Assembly: GCA_031546715.1 (NCBI GenBank)
Contig: JAVBKA010000081.1
Coordinates: 1-19,850 of the forward strand
Origin: JAVBKA01 sp031546715
GTDB taxonomy: Bacteria > Bacillota > Clostridia > Oscillospirales > UBA929
Direction of reading: 5' to 3'
DNA length: 19,850 nt
Shown: one piece after another, positions 1 through 7,092 of the stretch
Numbering within the stretch: the first letter of the stretch is position 1
Layout: every line of letters starts with the position of its first letter
Made by a program: the position numbers and the translations under genes
Notes under the pieces: model-generated
What the model was told of the DNA's origin: nothing
Database searches by the model: none
Seen by the model: only the letters and a program-made list of their open reading frames with translations

Positions 1-1010
1 AAAAGCTTGACAGTAAAGCCCTTGTGGATATTCAGCACCGAAACAAGATACTCAAATTTGCCGTAATTATTAGGGCTAGTCCAGTCAGAAAAAGCGTCGA
101 GAAGCTCAATTACAGTATCTTCTACTAAAACTGATTCTGAGGACATAAGAGCCTTGAGGGCGATATCAAAGCTCTTACCAAAAACAGCTTCTTTTATAGC
201 CGTGACAGCCGCTTCGTCACCAAGCTGTGCAAGAGCATATAGTGCCGCAGAACGAACTTCGCGAGCCTTGTCGTTTACAGCATTTGCGATAATTTCCCTT
301 TCCTTGCTTGAGTTACCATAGGCGCACAGAAGGGGAATCGCTGCCGCGCGGATTTCCTTGCAACCCTTAATGGCGCACCTGCTATAAAGCTCAAGGGATT
401 TTTCCTTTTGAATCGATGAAATAACCGTCAGAAGTCTAAAATTACATTGCTCTGGTGAGCTAGCAGAAAAGCGGCGAAGCAGAATAGGCACTACCTGTGA
501 GCCGAGGCGTACGAGCGCATCTGAGGCTAGGGCGACGATATCAGAATTTGTATCGGAAAGTGTTTTTATAAGATTAGAAGCCAGTCGAAGGTCGGTGAGC
601 ATACCGTTCTTAGCGGCGTCGTTTAGAATGTCCAGCCGTGTCGTGCCTTGGGAGGTAAGTGCGGTATTAAGCGCGGTAAGCTCTCTGTATGAAAGCTGTT
701 TTGAATGGGGGTAATCGACTTGGCATGGCTGCGCATGGTCAGTACTTTGGATTGAAGCTGAAAAGCAGGACTGGGTTGTAAGCACTGAACTTACAAGGTG
801 AGCCGCGTCAAGTAACGAGGAGGGCGAGCCGTCTGCAACGGCTTTTTCTAGTAAGGTTAGAATTTTGTTAAAAACGGGAGCGGCTTCACCAGAGATTTTG
901 AGCACAGGAAATAAACGTTTCAAACTCTCATTGTCCAAAACGTTATTAGAACCTGCAATGCAGGCTCTTTGTAGCTCATTCCAAATCTGGTTAAGTGCCT
1001 CAATACTCAT
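1..1010 (-). CDS. HEAT-repeat-like protein, partial (C-terminus off the left edge)
   Basis: An open frame runs from an ATG at 1010 leftward through the window edge without a stop, giving 336 visible residues; the C-terminus is missing. The start has an AAAAGG-type site about 10 nt upstream and lies 26 nt after the stop of the SWIM gene, so the two are probably co-transcribed. From about residue 105 on, the protein is a string of paired amphipathic helices of the HEAT/armadillo kind: near 151-181 (DIVALASDALVRLG), 209-245 (EIRAAAIPLLCAYG) and 245-276 (EVRSAALYALAQLGDEAA), each with the A-hydrophobic-L-G turn of HEAT units. The first 100 residues are less regular. HEAT solenoids usually serve as protein-binding scaffolds; no catalytic motif is visible. 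Its function is unknown. The HEAT call is by pattern only, and the exact family could not be assigned. Confidence 0.75.
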   Translation of the reverse strand, partial: MSIEALNQIWNELQRACIAGSNNVLDNESLKRLFPVLKISGEAAPVFNKILTLLEKAVADGSPSSLLDAAHLVSSVLTTQSCFSASIQSTDHAQPCQVDYPHSKQLSYRELTALNTALTSQGTTRLDILNDAAKNGMLTDLRLASNLIKTLSDTNSDIVALASDALVRLGSQVVPILLRRFSASSPEQCNFRLLTVISSIQKEKSLELYSRCAIKGCKEIRAAAIPLLCAYGNSSKEREIIANAVNDKAREVRSAALYALAQLGDEAAVTAIKEAVFGKSFDIALKALMSSESVLVEDTVIELLDAFSDWTSPNNYGKFEYLVSVLNIHKGFTVKL

Positions 1011-1036
1011 TAAAGATGTACCTTTTCTCTATGAAA

Positions 1037-2440
1037 CTATGAGCTAAGGCGGGTTATGCCTTGAAGGCTCACAAGCGCAAGGGGAATTGCAGATAGGGTA
1101 TTGCGGGTTATATCATGGGTAATTCGTATAAAAACGGCCTCGTGGCTCTTTGTGCGAAGTAGTTCAAAAAGCTCATTAGTCTGCTCATTGTCTGCAATGG
1201 AAATGATATTGGAAGCCCCATCCTTTACGTACAAGCCCTTAGCCGAGGAATAAATCTCATCAAAACGAAGAAAAGCGAGGGGATTACTTTGCTCAAACGG
1301 GTTCTTCAAATGATTGATAGCTCTGGATATTACAACCGAATAGTCCTCTGATGCAAAACCAAGCAGTCGCGAAAAATCTGCCATATTGGGCGTGCGTAAG
1401 GTGTAATTCTCCCAGCGGGCACGATTAGAAAGGGGATAGGTGTACATACAGGGTGTTTGCAGGCAGTCGGCAGTGGAGTCCTCTTCCTTTGTAAAACGGA
1501 GTGCTTTAATCGGACGGTAGTTTTTAGTAGTAAAAATTGAGCCGCTGTCAAGCTCCATCCAGTGCCCGCTCTCTTCGTATTCACCCGAGGCTTCGTTGCA
1601 GTGACAATCAAAGGCAAGTTGCAACAGCGTTGCGTTTTCATGCTTGAATCCCAGATTCCAAAGCTCCGTCAACTTCCAAGCATAACCGCTCCAGCTCTCT
1701 AAAATCGGGTCAAAGGTAGCCTCAGGTTCTTTTGATTTTAGCTGGAAGTATGGCAATGTTTTTTTTGCGCAAGCAGTGAAGTGAGTTAGTTTAACGATAG
1801 CTTCGCCCATATCTGAGCGGTTTAGGCGATGGTTGTCGCTTATGCACTCCAGTATTGAGTTAAAGGCGGTTTGAACTCCTGTCAAGTAGTAATCCGCAAG
1901 CCGAGAGGATTGTTGCCTGTACATTAAAACATCTTTAGGCGTAACAGAGCCTAAACCACGCTGAACCAAAACTTCTGTAAGTTTAATCGCAAGTACCATG
2001 CCCTCGGACTGAGAGGCGGCTTTTTTAGCTGTAAGCCCGAAATTCGGTTTTTTTTCCTTTTGCAAGCCTACGCTGTTGTTTTTCTCAGTCTTAGCCAAAG
2101 ACTTTGCCGCAGTTTTTAGTCGCCTGTCTAAAATCTCCGAAGAATGCTCTGCCACGTTAAAGTTCTGAGGGTTTTTGGAGTAAACCAGCAATAAGCCTAT
2201 AACATGCTTGCATGGAATCAGCCTTGACGGACAGGTGCAGCTATACACAGGGCTTGTACTATCAAAAAAATCGACAGACAGCGAATATGTTTCGCTGCCG
2301 CTGCCTTTACAGGTTGCAGAAAGTAGGGTATCATCAGGGGAAATAGAAAGTGAGGACAGCTTTGCGCTAAGCGAAAGTCCGTTTTTAATAGTCTGTGCAT
2401 TGGGAGCAATCGAGCTTACCCAAGACTCGCTTATCTGCAA
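1037..2440 (-). CDS. SWIM zinc-finger domain protein
   Basis: 467 residues, starting at TTG (2438-2440) with a strong GGAGGTGAT site 7 nt upstream, which decides the start. A SWIM zinc finger lies near the N-terminus: Cys68-x-Cys70-x6-Cys77-x-His79, the CxCxnCxH signature, preceded by a small beta-rich stretch with a YSLSVDF core and followed by a hydrophobic helix (HVIGLLLVY). After it comes a lysine-rich linker (about 105-145), then a long mostly helical region without a motif I recognise. SWIM domains bind nucleic acid or protein partners. In other bacteria, SWIM proteins of this general shape are found beside MoxR-type AAA+ ATPases and VWA proteins (for example the E. coli yeh region); whether that holds here cannot be seen, because the neighbouring DNA beyond the HEAT gene is outside the window. 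The domain call is firm, the function is not. Confidence 0.85.
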   Translation of the reverse strand: MQISESWVSSIAPNAQTIKNGLSLSAKLSSLSISPDDTLLSATCKGSGSETYSLSVDFFDSTSPVYSCTCPSRLIPCKHVIGLLLVYSKNPQNFNVAEHSSEILDRRLKTAAKSLAKTEKNNSVGLQKEKKPNFGLTAKKAASQSEGMVLAIKLTEVLVQRGLGSVTPKDVLMYRQQSSRLADYYLTGVQTAFNSILECISDNHRLNRSDMGEAIVKLTHFTACAKKTLPYFQLKSKEPEATFDPILESWSGYAWKLTELWNLGFKHENATLLQLAFDCHCNEASGEYEESGHWMELDSGSIFTTKNYRPIKALRFTKEEDSTADCLQTPCMYTYPLSNRARWENYTLRTPNMADFSRLLGFASEDYSVVISRAINHLKNPFEQSNPLAFLRFDEIYSSAKGLYVKDGASNIISIADNEQTNELFELLRTKSHEAVFIRITHDITRNTLSAIPLALVSLQGITRLSS

Positions 2441-2547
2441 GCAATCACCTCCACCAGTTTTTCATCATATATATTAACATACATTCGAGTTTTTTTCTAC
2501 TAACTTTTTGTATTTTTATCAAAATATTGCTTCTCAATAAAAAAGTG

Positions 2548-2576
2548 TTGACTTGTACCCAGCAAATTGATATAGT
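2548..2576 (+). promoter_or_regulatory. Sigma-A-type promoter for the HPr gene
   Basis: TTGACT (2548-2553), 17-nt spacer, TATAGT (2571-2576). Each hexamer differs from consensus at one position and the spacing is optimal. The start of transcription should be near 2583, giving a leader of about 39 nt before the HPr ATG at 2622. Confidence 0.8.
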
Positions 2577-2608
2577 GTAGCTGTAAAGAGAATGAATTAA
2601 TACCTATT

Positions 2609-2614
2609 AGGAGG
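2609..2614 (+). promoter_or_regulatory. Ribosome binding site of the HPr gene
   Basis: Perfect AGGAGG seven nucleotides before ATG 2622; fixes the start so that the phosphorylatable histidine falls at residue 15. Confidence 0.85.
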
Positions 2615-2621
2615 TTTACTT

Positions 2622-2885
2622 ATGGTAACAAGAGAAGTAATCGTAAATAATCAAGTAGGTCTTCATGCAAGACCCGCAACATTTTTTATTCAGAAGGCGA
2701 ATGAATTTAAGTGTAGTATTTGGGTTGAAAAGGACGAACGCCGTGTGAATGCTAAGAGCTTGTTGGGCGTTCTTTCGCTTGGCATTATCAAAGGCACAGC
2801 TATCGTCTTAATTGCTGATGGCGCAGACGAGATTGAGGCACTGGATAAGCTATCTGACTTAATTTCATCAAATTTCTCAGAGTAA
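2622..2885 (+). CDS. ptsH: HPr phosphocarrier protein
   Basis: 87 residues, the usual HPr length. The active-site motif GLHARPA places His15 and Arg17 exactly where HPr carries the phosphoryl group received from enzyme I. The second signature, KSLLGVLSLGI, places Ser46, the residue phosphorylated by HPr kinase in Gram-positive carbon catabolite control. Because residue 15 is His, this is HPr rather than Crh, which lacks it. The gene stands alone between a near-consensus promoter and an intrinsic terminator; enzyme I (ptsI) is not next to it. In many Clostridia an HPr-family gene lies close to uvrC and HPr kinase, which fits this location. It could act mainly as a regulatory HPr (Ser46 path) if the genome has few sugar permeases, but that cannot be judged from the window. 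Confidence 0.92.
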   Translation: MVTREVIVNNQVGLHARPATFFIQKANEFKCSIWVEKDERRVNAKSLLGVLSLGIIKGTAIVLIADGADEIEALDKLSDLISSNFSE

Positions 2886-2930
2886 GCAATCCTGTAACTA
2901 TGTCCTATATAAATTTGCATATGGTTTCTT

Positions 2931-2960
2931 GGGTTGGCTTTTGTCAACCCTTATTTTGTT
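2931..2960 (+). terminator. Intrinsic terminator after the HPr gene
   Basis: Six-base-pair stem GGGTTG (2931-2936) with CAACCC (2945-2950) around an 8-nt loop, followed by the T-rich TTATTTTGTT. The stem is short and the T tract is interrupted, so some readthrough into uvrC (ATG 14 nt further on) is likely. Confidence 0.6.
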
Positions 2961-2974
2961 AGGGCGGTGGGGCG

Positions 2975-4786
2975 ATGGTTGACCTAAAAGAGAAGGCTCT
3001 GTCCTTACCGCTAAAGCCCGGCGTATACCTAATGCTTGATAAAACAGGCGGCGTTATATACGTAGGCAAGGCGAAGGCTCTTAAGAACAGGGTTAGCTCA
3101 TATTTTCAAGACAGCTCTAACCATACACCTAAAACAAAGCGAATGGTTTCAAAGGTCTGCGATTTTGACACTATAATTGCAAAAACCGAATTTGAAGCAT
3201 TGGTTTTGGAATGCAGTCTTATTAGGCGTCATCAACCTAAATACAATATTTTGCTTAAGAACGGCAAAGGGTACCCATTTATCCGCCTTCATACCGGCGA
3301 ACCTTTTCCTAAAATGACTGTAACCTACAAGCCTGAGGAAAAGGACGGCGCAAGATATTTTGGTCCCTATGGAGGGCGAAGTCTCTCAAATCAGGTTATA
3401 ACCGCCCTGCAACATGCCTTTAAGCTTCCAGTTTGCGAAAAGGAATTTCCCAGAGATATCGGAAAAAGCCGCCCCTGCCTTGAAGCGCATCTTCATCGAT
3501 GTATTGCGCCTTGCAGCGGGAAAGTCTCGAAGGAAGAGTTTGATAAGCTTATTCGGCAGGCAATATCTCTTTTAGAGGGAAAGCAGAGCAACCTTATAAA
3601 AGAAATGCAAAAGGACATGGAATCAGCCTCGGAAGAATTGCTTTTTGAAAAAGCAGCTGCAATACGGGACAAAATTCTTGCCATATCCGCCTTGGAACGC
3701 CGTCAAATCGTTGTAGGCGGCGGACTTGCCGACACTGATGTGGTCGGCTGTTTTGCGGGCGAAGTGAAAACAGGCGTCGCAGTTTTGCATTATTTAGACG
3801 GAAACCTAATTAGCCGTGATGTTGAAATAATTGATGAAGCACCTGACGAAGCGGAAGCACTGTCAGCATTTTTGCTGCAATACTATCCTGCCCGCAGGCG
3901 ATGCCCCAAAAATGTTCTTCTTTCTGCCGAAATTGAAAACCCTGAGCTTGTAACGCAGTTTATCGGGGAGAGTACAGGGGTGCGCCCTGTTTTTTCAGTG
4001 CCGCAAAAAGGGGACAAGCGCGCGCTGGTTCAGATGGCACTGGAAAACGCTTCAGAAGAGGTTGAGCGTGTTACAACCCATGAAGAAAAGGTGCGCAAGC
4101 TGTTAAGCGAGCTTCAAAAAATTCTAAGACTTGATGTACCTCCCAGAAGAATCGAGGCTGTGGATATTTCAAATACAGGCGATTCCGAACGCGTGGGCGC
4201 AATGACATGTTTTATTGACGGGCGACCGTTGAAGCGGGCTTATAAGCAATTTATAATCCATGACGAAAACATTCATGACGATTATCATTCCATGGAGGAT
4301 GTTTTAACCCGAAGGCTTAAACGAGCTAAAATTCAAAGCGAAGGCTTTGACGAACTGCCTGACATGCTATTAGTTGACGGCGGGGGAACTCATGCGGCGA
4401 TGGCGGCGAGAGTTCTAAGCGAACAGGGTTTTTCTATACCAGTTTTTGGCATGGTTAAGGATGACAGGCATCGAACCAGAGCGATTGTAACACCTCAGGG
4501 TGAGGAAATCGGACTGAGTGGTTTTTTACCCGGATTTGCATTTATCGGGCAAATTCAAGAGGAAACTCACAGAAGTGCAATTGAATTTCACAGAAAAAGA
4601 CGCAGTCGCTTTTCATCGATTCTTGATAATATTTCGGGAGTTGGAGAGGCTAGGAAGGCTGATTTATTGAAGCATTTTAAAACAGTAAAAGCAATCAAGG
4701 AGGCACCATTTGAGGAGCTGTCAAAGATAGTTCCAAAGAATGTTGCAGAAAACATCATCAAGGCTGTTAGTGAGGAAAAAAAATGA
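2975..4786 (+). CDS. uvrC: Excinuclease ABC subunit C
   Basis: 603 residues, normal for UvrC. It makes both incisions around bulky DNA damage in nucleotide excision repair, after UvrA/UvrB loading. Visible parts in order: GIY-YIG nuclease (about 14-93; GVY at 16-18, YVGK at 29-32) for the 3' cut; four cysteines Cys154, Cys168, Cys176 and Cys180, matching the cluster reported to bind an iron-sulfur centre in E. coli UvrC; UVR helix-turn-helix (about 203-238) that contacts UvrB; RNase H-like nuclease for the 5' cut with Asp397 (EAVDISN), Asp468 (LLVDGGGTH) and His532 (EETHRSA); and a C-terminal helix-hairpin-helix DNA-binding tail (about 548-598, ISGVGEARK). A GGTGGGG-like site precedes the ATG. 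Its stop overlaps the rsmD start (ATGA), so the two are translationally coupled. No clear separate promoter was seen; transcription may be readthrough from the HPr promoter. Confidence 0.97.
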   Translation: MVDLKEKALSLPLKPGVYLMLDKTGGVIYVGKAKALKNRVSSYFQDSSNHTPKTKRMVSKVCDFDTIIAKTEFEALVLECSLIRRHQPKYNILLKNGKGYPFIRLHTGEPFPKMTVTYKPEEKDGARYFGPYGGRSLSNQVITALQHAFKLPVCEKEFPRDIGKSRPCLEAHLHRCIAPCSGKVSKEEFDKLIRQAISLLEGKQSNLIKEMQKDMESASEELLFEKAAAIRDKILAISALERRQIVVGGGLADTDVVGCFAGEVKTGVAVLHYLDGNLISRDVEIIDEAPDEAEALSAFLLQYYPARRRCPKNVLLSAEIENPELVTQFIGESTGVRPVFSVPQKGDKRALVQMALENASEEVERVTTHEEKVRKLLSELQKILRLDVPPRRIEAVDISNTGDSERVGAMTCFIDGRPLKRAYKQFIIHDENIHDDYHSMEDVLTRRLKRAKIQSEGFDELPDMLLVDGGGTHAAMAARVLSEQGFSIPVFGMVKDDRHRTRAIVTPQGEEIGLSGFLPGFAFIGQIQEETHRSAIEFHRKRRSRFSSILDNISGVGEARKADLLKHFKTVKAIKEAPFEELSKIVPKNVAENIIKAVSEEKK

Positions 4787-5328
4787 GAGTTATTTCAGGC
4801 GATTACAAAGGAAGAAAGCTTAAAACCGTTGCAGGAGAGGTAACACGACCTACTTCGGACTTTGTTAAGGAGTCAATCTTTAACATTCTGCAATTTGACG
4901 TTGAGGGCAGAAACGTCTTTGACGCTTACGCAGGTACGGGACAAATGGGCATCGAGGCTCTAAGCAGAGGCGCGGTAAGCTGCGTTTTTGTTGACATGAG
5001 TTCAGAGGCGATAGTTGTTCTCAAGGCAAATGTTGCACATGTGGAATGCGCAAGCAAAAGTAAAATAATTCCTGGGGAAACCTTGGGGTACATCGCTTCA
5101 ACAAAGGAAAAATTTGACCTCATTTTTCTTGACCCGCCATACAAAACCGCGCTGATGCCCAAATCCTTACAAGCAATAAAGTCGTTTGACATTTTGCGTG
5201 AAGGTGGTATAATATGTTGCGAGGCAGCTTCAGATGAAAAACTACCGGAGCTTGAAGGTTTTACAATGGGTAAAATGTATAAATATGGCTCAAAATCGGT
5301 GGTTTTGTACACAAAAGCATCTGCCTAG
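4783..5328 (+). CDS. rsmD: 16S rRNA (guanine-966 N2)-methyltransferase RsmD
   Basis: 181 residues, the usual size. RsmD methylates N2 of G966 in 16S rRNA in the assembling small subunit, using S-adenosylmethionine. The N-terminal signature RVISGDYKGRKL (2-13) and RPTSDFVKESIFNIL (22-36) is typical of the family. The Rossmann SAM-binding loop is DAYAGTGQMGIEALSRGA (47-64), and the catalytic N2-methyltransferase motif is DPPY (117-120). The ATG overlaps the uvrC stop by four bases. It is followed after 72 nt by coaD, the common rsmD-coaD pairing of Firmicutes and other bacteria. Identification is secure. Confidence 0.95.
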   Translation: MRVISGDYKGRKLKTVAGEVTRPTSDFVKESIFNILQFDVEGRNVFDAYAGTGQMGIEALSRGAVSCVFVDMSSEAIVVLKANVAHVECASKSKIIPGETLGYIASTKEKFDLIFLDPPYKTALMPKSLQAIKSFDILREGGIICCEAASDEKLPELEGFTMGKMYKYGSKSVVLYTKASA

Positions 5329-5350
5329 CTGCACTTTGCTTATTTTTATG

Positions 5351-5384
5351 CCGACGGGAAAATAGGCGTCCTATCCATCGTCGG
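5351..5384 (+). repeat. Compound inverted repeat overlapping the coaD ribosome binding site
   Basis: Outer arms CCGACG (5351-5356) and CGTCGG (5379-5384), a middle GG/CC pair (5357-5358 with 5375-5376) and an inner hairpin ATAGG-CGT-CCTAT (5362-5374) can form one 13-base-pair stem with two small bulges. The right outer arm contains the GG of the only GGAG upstream of coaD (5383-5386). There is no T tract, so it is not an ordinary terminator. Confidence 0.6.
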
Positions 5385-5400
5385 AGAAAAGATTGAATGC

Positions 5401-5877
5401 ATGAAACATGCTATCTATCCTGGTAGCTTTGACCCAGTCACGTCGGGACACTTGGATATTATTGAAAGAGCGGCTCACATTTTTGACCAATTAACTGTTA
5501 CGGTTATGATAAATGCCTCGAAAAAATCGCTTTTTTCGCCCGAAAAGCGTGTAGAGCTTTTGAAAAAGGTTACTAGGAATATTCCGAATGTAACCGTAGA
5601 AAGCTCTGAAATTTTGCTGGCGGACTATGCAAAAGAAAAAAACGCCGTTGTCGTCAAGGGCTTGCGGGCTATGTCTGATTTTGAACGAGAGTTTCAAATG
5701 GCACTTGTCAATCGGCGGTTTAATCCTGATATGGATACAATGTTTTTAACCTCCTCTGAATCCCACATGTTTATCAGCTCAAGCTTAATTAAGGAAATCA
5801 GCTCCTTCGGCGGCGACCTTACAGGCTTGATACCAGATGAAATTCTCAGCGAGGTTGCAGAAGCGTGCAAAGAATAA
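5401..5877 (+). CDS. coaD: Phosphopantetheine adenylyltransferase
   Basis: 158 residues, the expected CoaD length. It transfers AMP from ATP to 4'-phosphopantetheine, the penultimate step of coenzyme A synthesis in the cytoplasm. The nucleotidyltransferase motif is YPGSFDPVTSGH (6-17) with the TxGH catalytic His17, the ribose/phosphate-binding part is VKGLRAMSDFEREFQM (85-100), and the C-terminal signature is ISSSLIKE (125-132). The nearest Shine-Dalgarno, GGAG at 5383-5386, is 14 nt from the ATG, longer than usual, and is partly inside a stem-loop, so translation may be modest or controlled. It lies in the uvrC-rsmD-coaD run. The start agrees with the family N-terminus. Confidence 0.96.
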   Translation: MKHAIYPGSFDPVTSGHLDIIERAAHIFDQLTVTVMINASKKSLFSPEKRVELLKKVTRNIPNVTVESSEILLADYAKEKNAVVVKGLRAMSDFEREFQMALVNRRFNPDMDTMFLTSSESHMFISSSLIKEISSFGGDLTGLIPDEILSEVAEACKE

Positions 5878-5938
5878 CTTCTGCAAAGCGACCTTTTAGG
5901 CGGATGCCTGAAAAAAATCTCTTTTTAGGAGAAGTACA

Positions 5939-6400
5939 ATGGATAGAGACGTAGAGGAACTACTGGAACTGCTCAGAAAAATGCTGCAGGACGCTTTTAC
6001 AATTCCCTTGGGAAACGACAGATGCGTTGTCGATAAGGACAAAGCTCTGGGCTTAATTGATGAGATTACTGCGTCTCTTCCAAGCTATATAAAAGATGCA
6101 AAACGCATTGCCGATGATGAAGCGAACATAGTTGCCCGTGCAAAAAAAGATGCTGAAGCAATGAGACGTGCCGCCGAGGAACACGCCAGAAAGCAAGTCA
6201 GCGAACAGGAAATTTTGATTCATGCAAAACAAAAGGCCTCGGAGCTAGTCCACAATGCGGAAGTGAAGTCTAAGGAAGTCCGAACTGCCACTAATGACTA
6301 CGTTGACAATGCCCTTAAACGGACAGAGGAAGCCCTTCTCAGCGCAATGAATGAGGTTCGTCAGTCACGGTCTGAGTTTAGGTCGGCGACTAAAAAGTAG
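5939..6400 (+). CDS. Coiled-coil protein of unknown function (DivIVA / ATP-synthase b-subunit-like)
   Basis: 153 residues, preceded by a good AGGAG site. The first 45 residues hold a short amphipathic N-terminus (VEELLELLRKML) and a short, less charged stretch with a CVVDKDKALGLIDEI segment. From about 47 to 150 the protein is a long alanine- and charge-rich helix with heptad-like spacing (KDAKRIADDEANIVARAKKDAEAMRRAAEE region and beyond), as in DivIVA C-termini or subunit b of ATP synthase. No membrane segment, signal peptide or catalytic motif is visible. Clostridial genomes often carry a gene of this kind after coaD, commonly labelled only as an ATPase-like or DivIVA-like protein; the label is not evidence of function. 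It is the last gene before a strong terminator. Confidence 0.7.
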   Translation: MDRDVEELLELLRKMLQDAFTIPLGNDRCVVDKDKALGLIDEITASLPSYIKDAKRIADDEANIVARAKKDAEAMRRAAEEHARKQVSEQEILIHAKQKASELVHNAEVKSKEVRTATNDYVDNALKRTEEALLSAMNEVRQSRSEFRSATKK

Positions 6401-6440
6401 AAGCGTTTGACGACATCACGAATTTAACTAAATAACAAAA

Positions 6441-6476
6441 AACAGGCACATGGGAAACCATGTGCCTGTTTTTTGC
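6441..6476 (+). terminator. Strong intrinsic terminator of the uvrC-rsmD-coaD operon
   Basis: A 13-bp perfect stem (6441-6453 with 6458-6470) is closed by a GAAA tetraloop and followed by a run of T's (6469-6474). A's just before the left arm could extend the stem and allow weaker function on the opposite strand. It separates this operon from the dcw cluster. Confidence 0.92.
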
Positions 6477-6576
6477 GTTTTTACGAACGCATGTATTATG
6501 TTATGGATTTCTCACATTATTATGTAAACCTGCGTAATTTGTCGCATGAAAATGAAAAATTCGTTATAATTGCTAG

Positions 6577-6605
6577 TTGCATTTTTGGCGTTTATAGGTT
6601 ATACT
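6577..6605 (+). promoter_or_regulatory. Main promoter of the dcw cluster (mraZ promoter)
   Basis: TTGCAT (6577-6582), 17-nt spacer, TATACT (6600-6605), close to the sigma-A consensus. Predicted start is near 6612, immediately before the MraZ-type repeats. A second perfect TATAAT lies upstream at 6565-6570 with only a poor -35 (TCGCAT at 6542-6547, 17 nt), so a weaker tandem promoter is possible. Confidence 0.75.
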
Positions 6606-6614
6606 ACAGATACA

Positions 6615-6644
6615 AAAGTGGTGAGCAGTGGAGCAAAGTGTCTA
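6615..6644 (+). promoter_or_regulatory. MraZ operator: three direct repeats with a 10-bp period
   Basis: Three GTG(G/T) cores occur at 6618, 6628 and 6638, exactly 10 bp apart: AAAAGTGGTG, AGCAGTGGAG, CAAAGTGTCT. MraZ proteins are known to bind tandem GTGG/GTGT-type repeats with one helical turn spacing in front of mraZ. The array lies just downstream of the predicted transcription start, a good place for autorepression. Confidence 0.8.
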
Positions 6645-6669
6645 AAGATACCATGTAGGAGGTGGAGCA

Positions 6670-7092
6670 ATGCTGGGTGAATATTTGCACTCAATCGACC
6701 CTAAAGGGCGGTTATTCATGCCTGCAAAGCTTCGTGAGGATTTAGGCGAGTCCTTCTACATGTGTAAGGATAACAAGGGCGAGTGCTTGTTTGTTTATTC
6801 TGAGGCTACTTGGGTTAAACTTGTAGACAGTATCAATAAACTGCCTATGAATCTTGCCAGAGAAGCGCAAAAACGCTTATTTCCAACCGCTTGTAAATGT
6901 GAGACTGATTCACAGGGCAGAATTTTGATAACGCAAAAGCTGCGCGAATATGCAAAGCTTGAGAAAAACGCCACGGTAATTGGCATGGGAAACCATGTAG
7001 AAATCTGGTCAACGGATGCATGGGAAGCAGAGTCTGCCAAGTTGGCAGGGGACGAGCTTGAAAATATTTTCAACATGATAAGTCTGACATGA
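6670..7092 (+). CDS. mraZ: Transcriptional regulator MraZ
   Basis: 140 residues, family-typical. MraZ is a ring-forming DNA-binding protein with two SpoVT-AbrB-like swapped-hairpin domains; it controls the dcw cluster by binding repeats at its own promoter. Both DxxGR signatures are visible: DPKGRLFMPAKLRE (10-23) and DSQGRILITQKLRE (80-93). The ATG follows a perfect AGGAGG (6657-6662), and three 10-bp-spaced GTGG/GTGT repeats lie upstream. The stop overlaps the rsmH start (ATGA), coupling the regulator to the first enzyme gene. The opening residues MLGEY also match the family, which supports this start. Confidence 0.96.
   Translation: MLGEYLHSIDPKGRLFMPAKLREDLGESFYMCKDNKGECLFVYSEATWVKLVDSINKLPMNLAREAQKRLFPTACKCETDSQGRILITQKLREYAKLEKNATVIGMGNHVEIWSTDAWEAESAKLAGDELENIFNMISLT

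Noticed and set aside
6473..6658. 61-codon frame between the terminator and mraZ
   Set aside because: It begins inside the terminator, covers the promoter and operator, and has no ribosome site.
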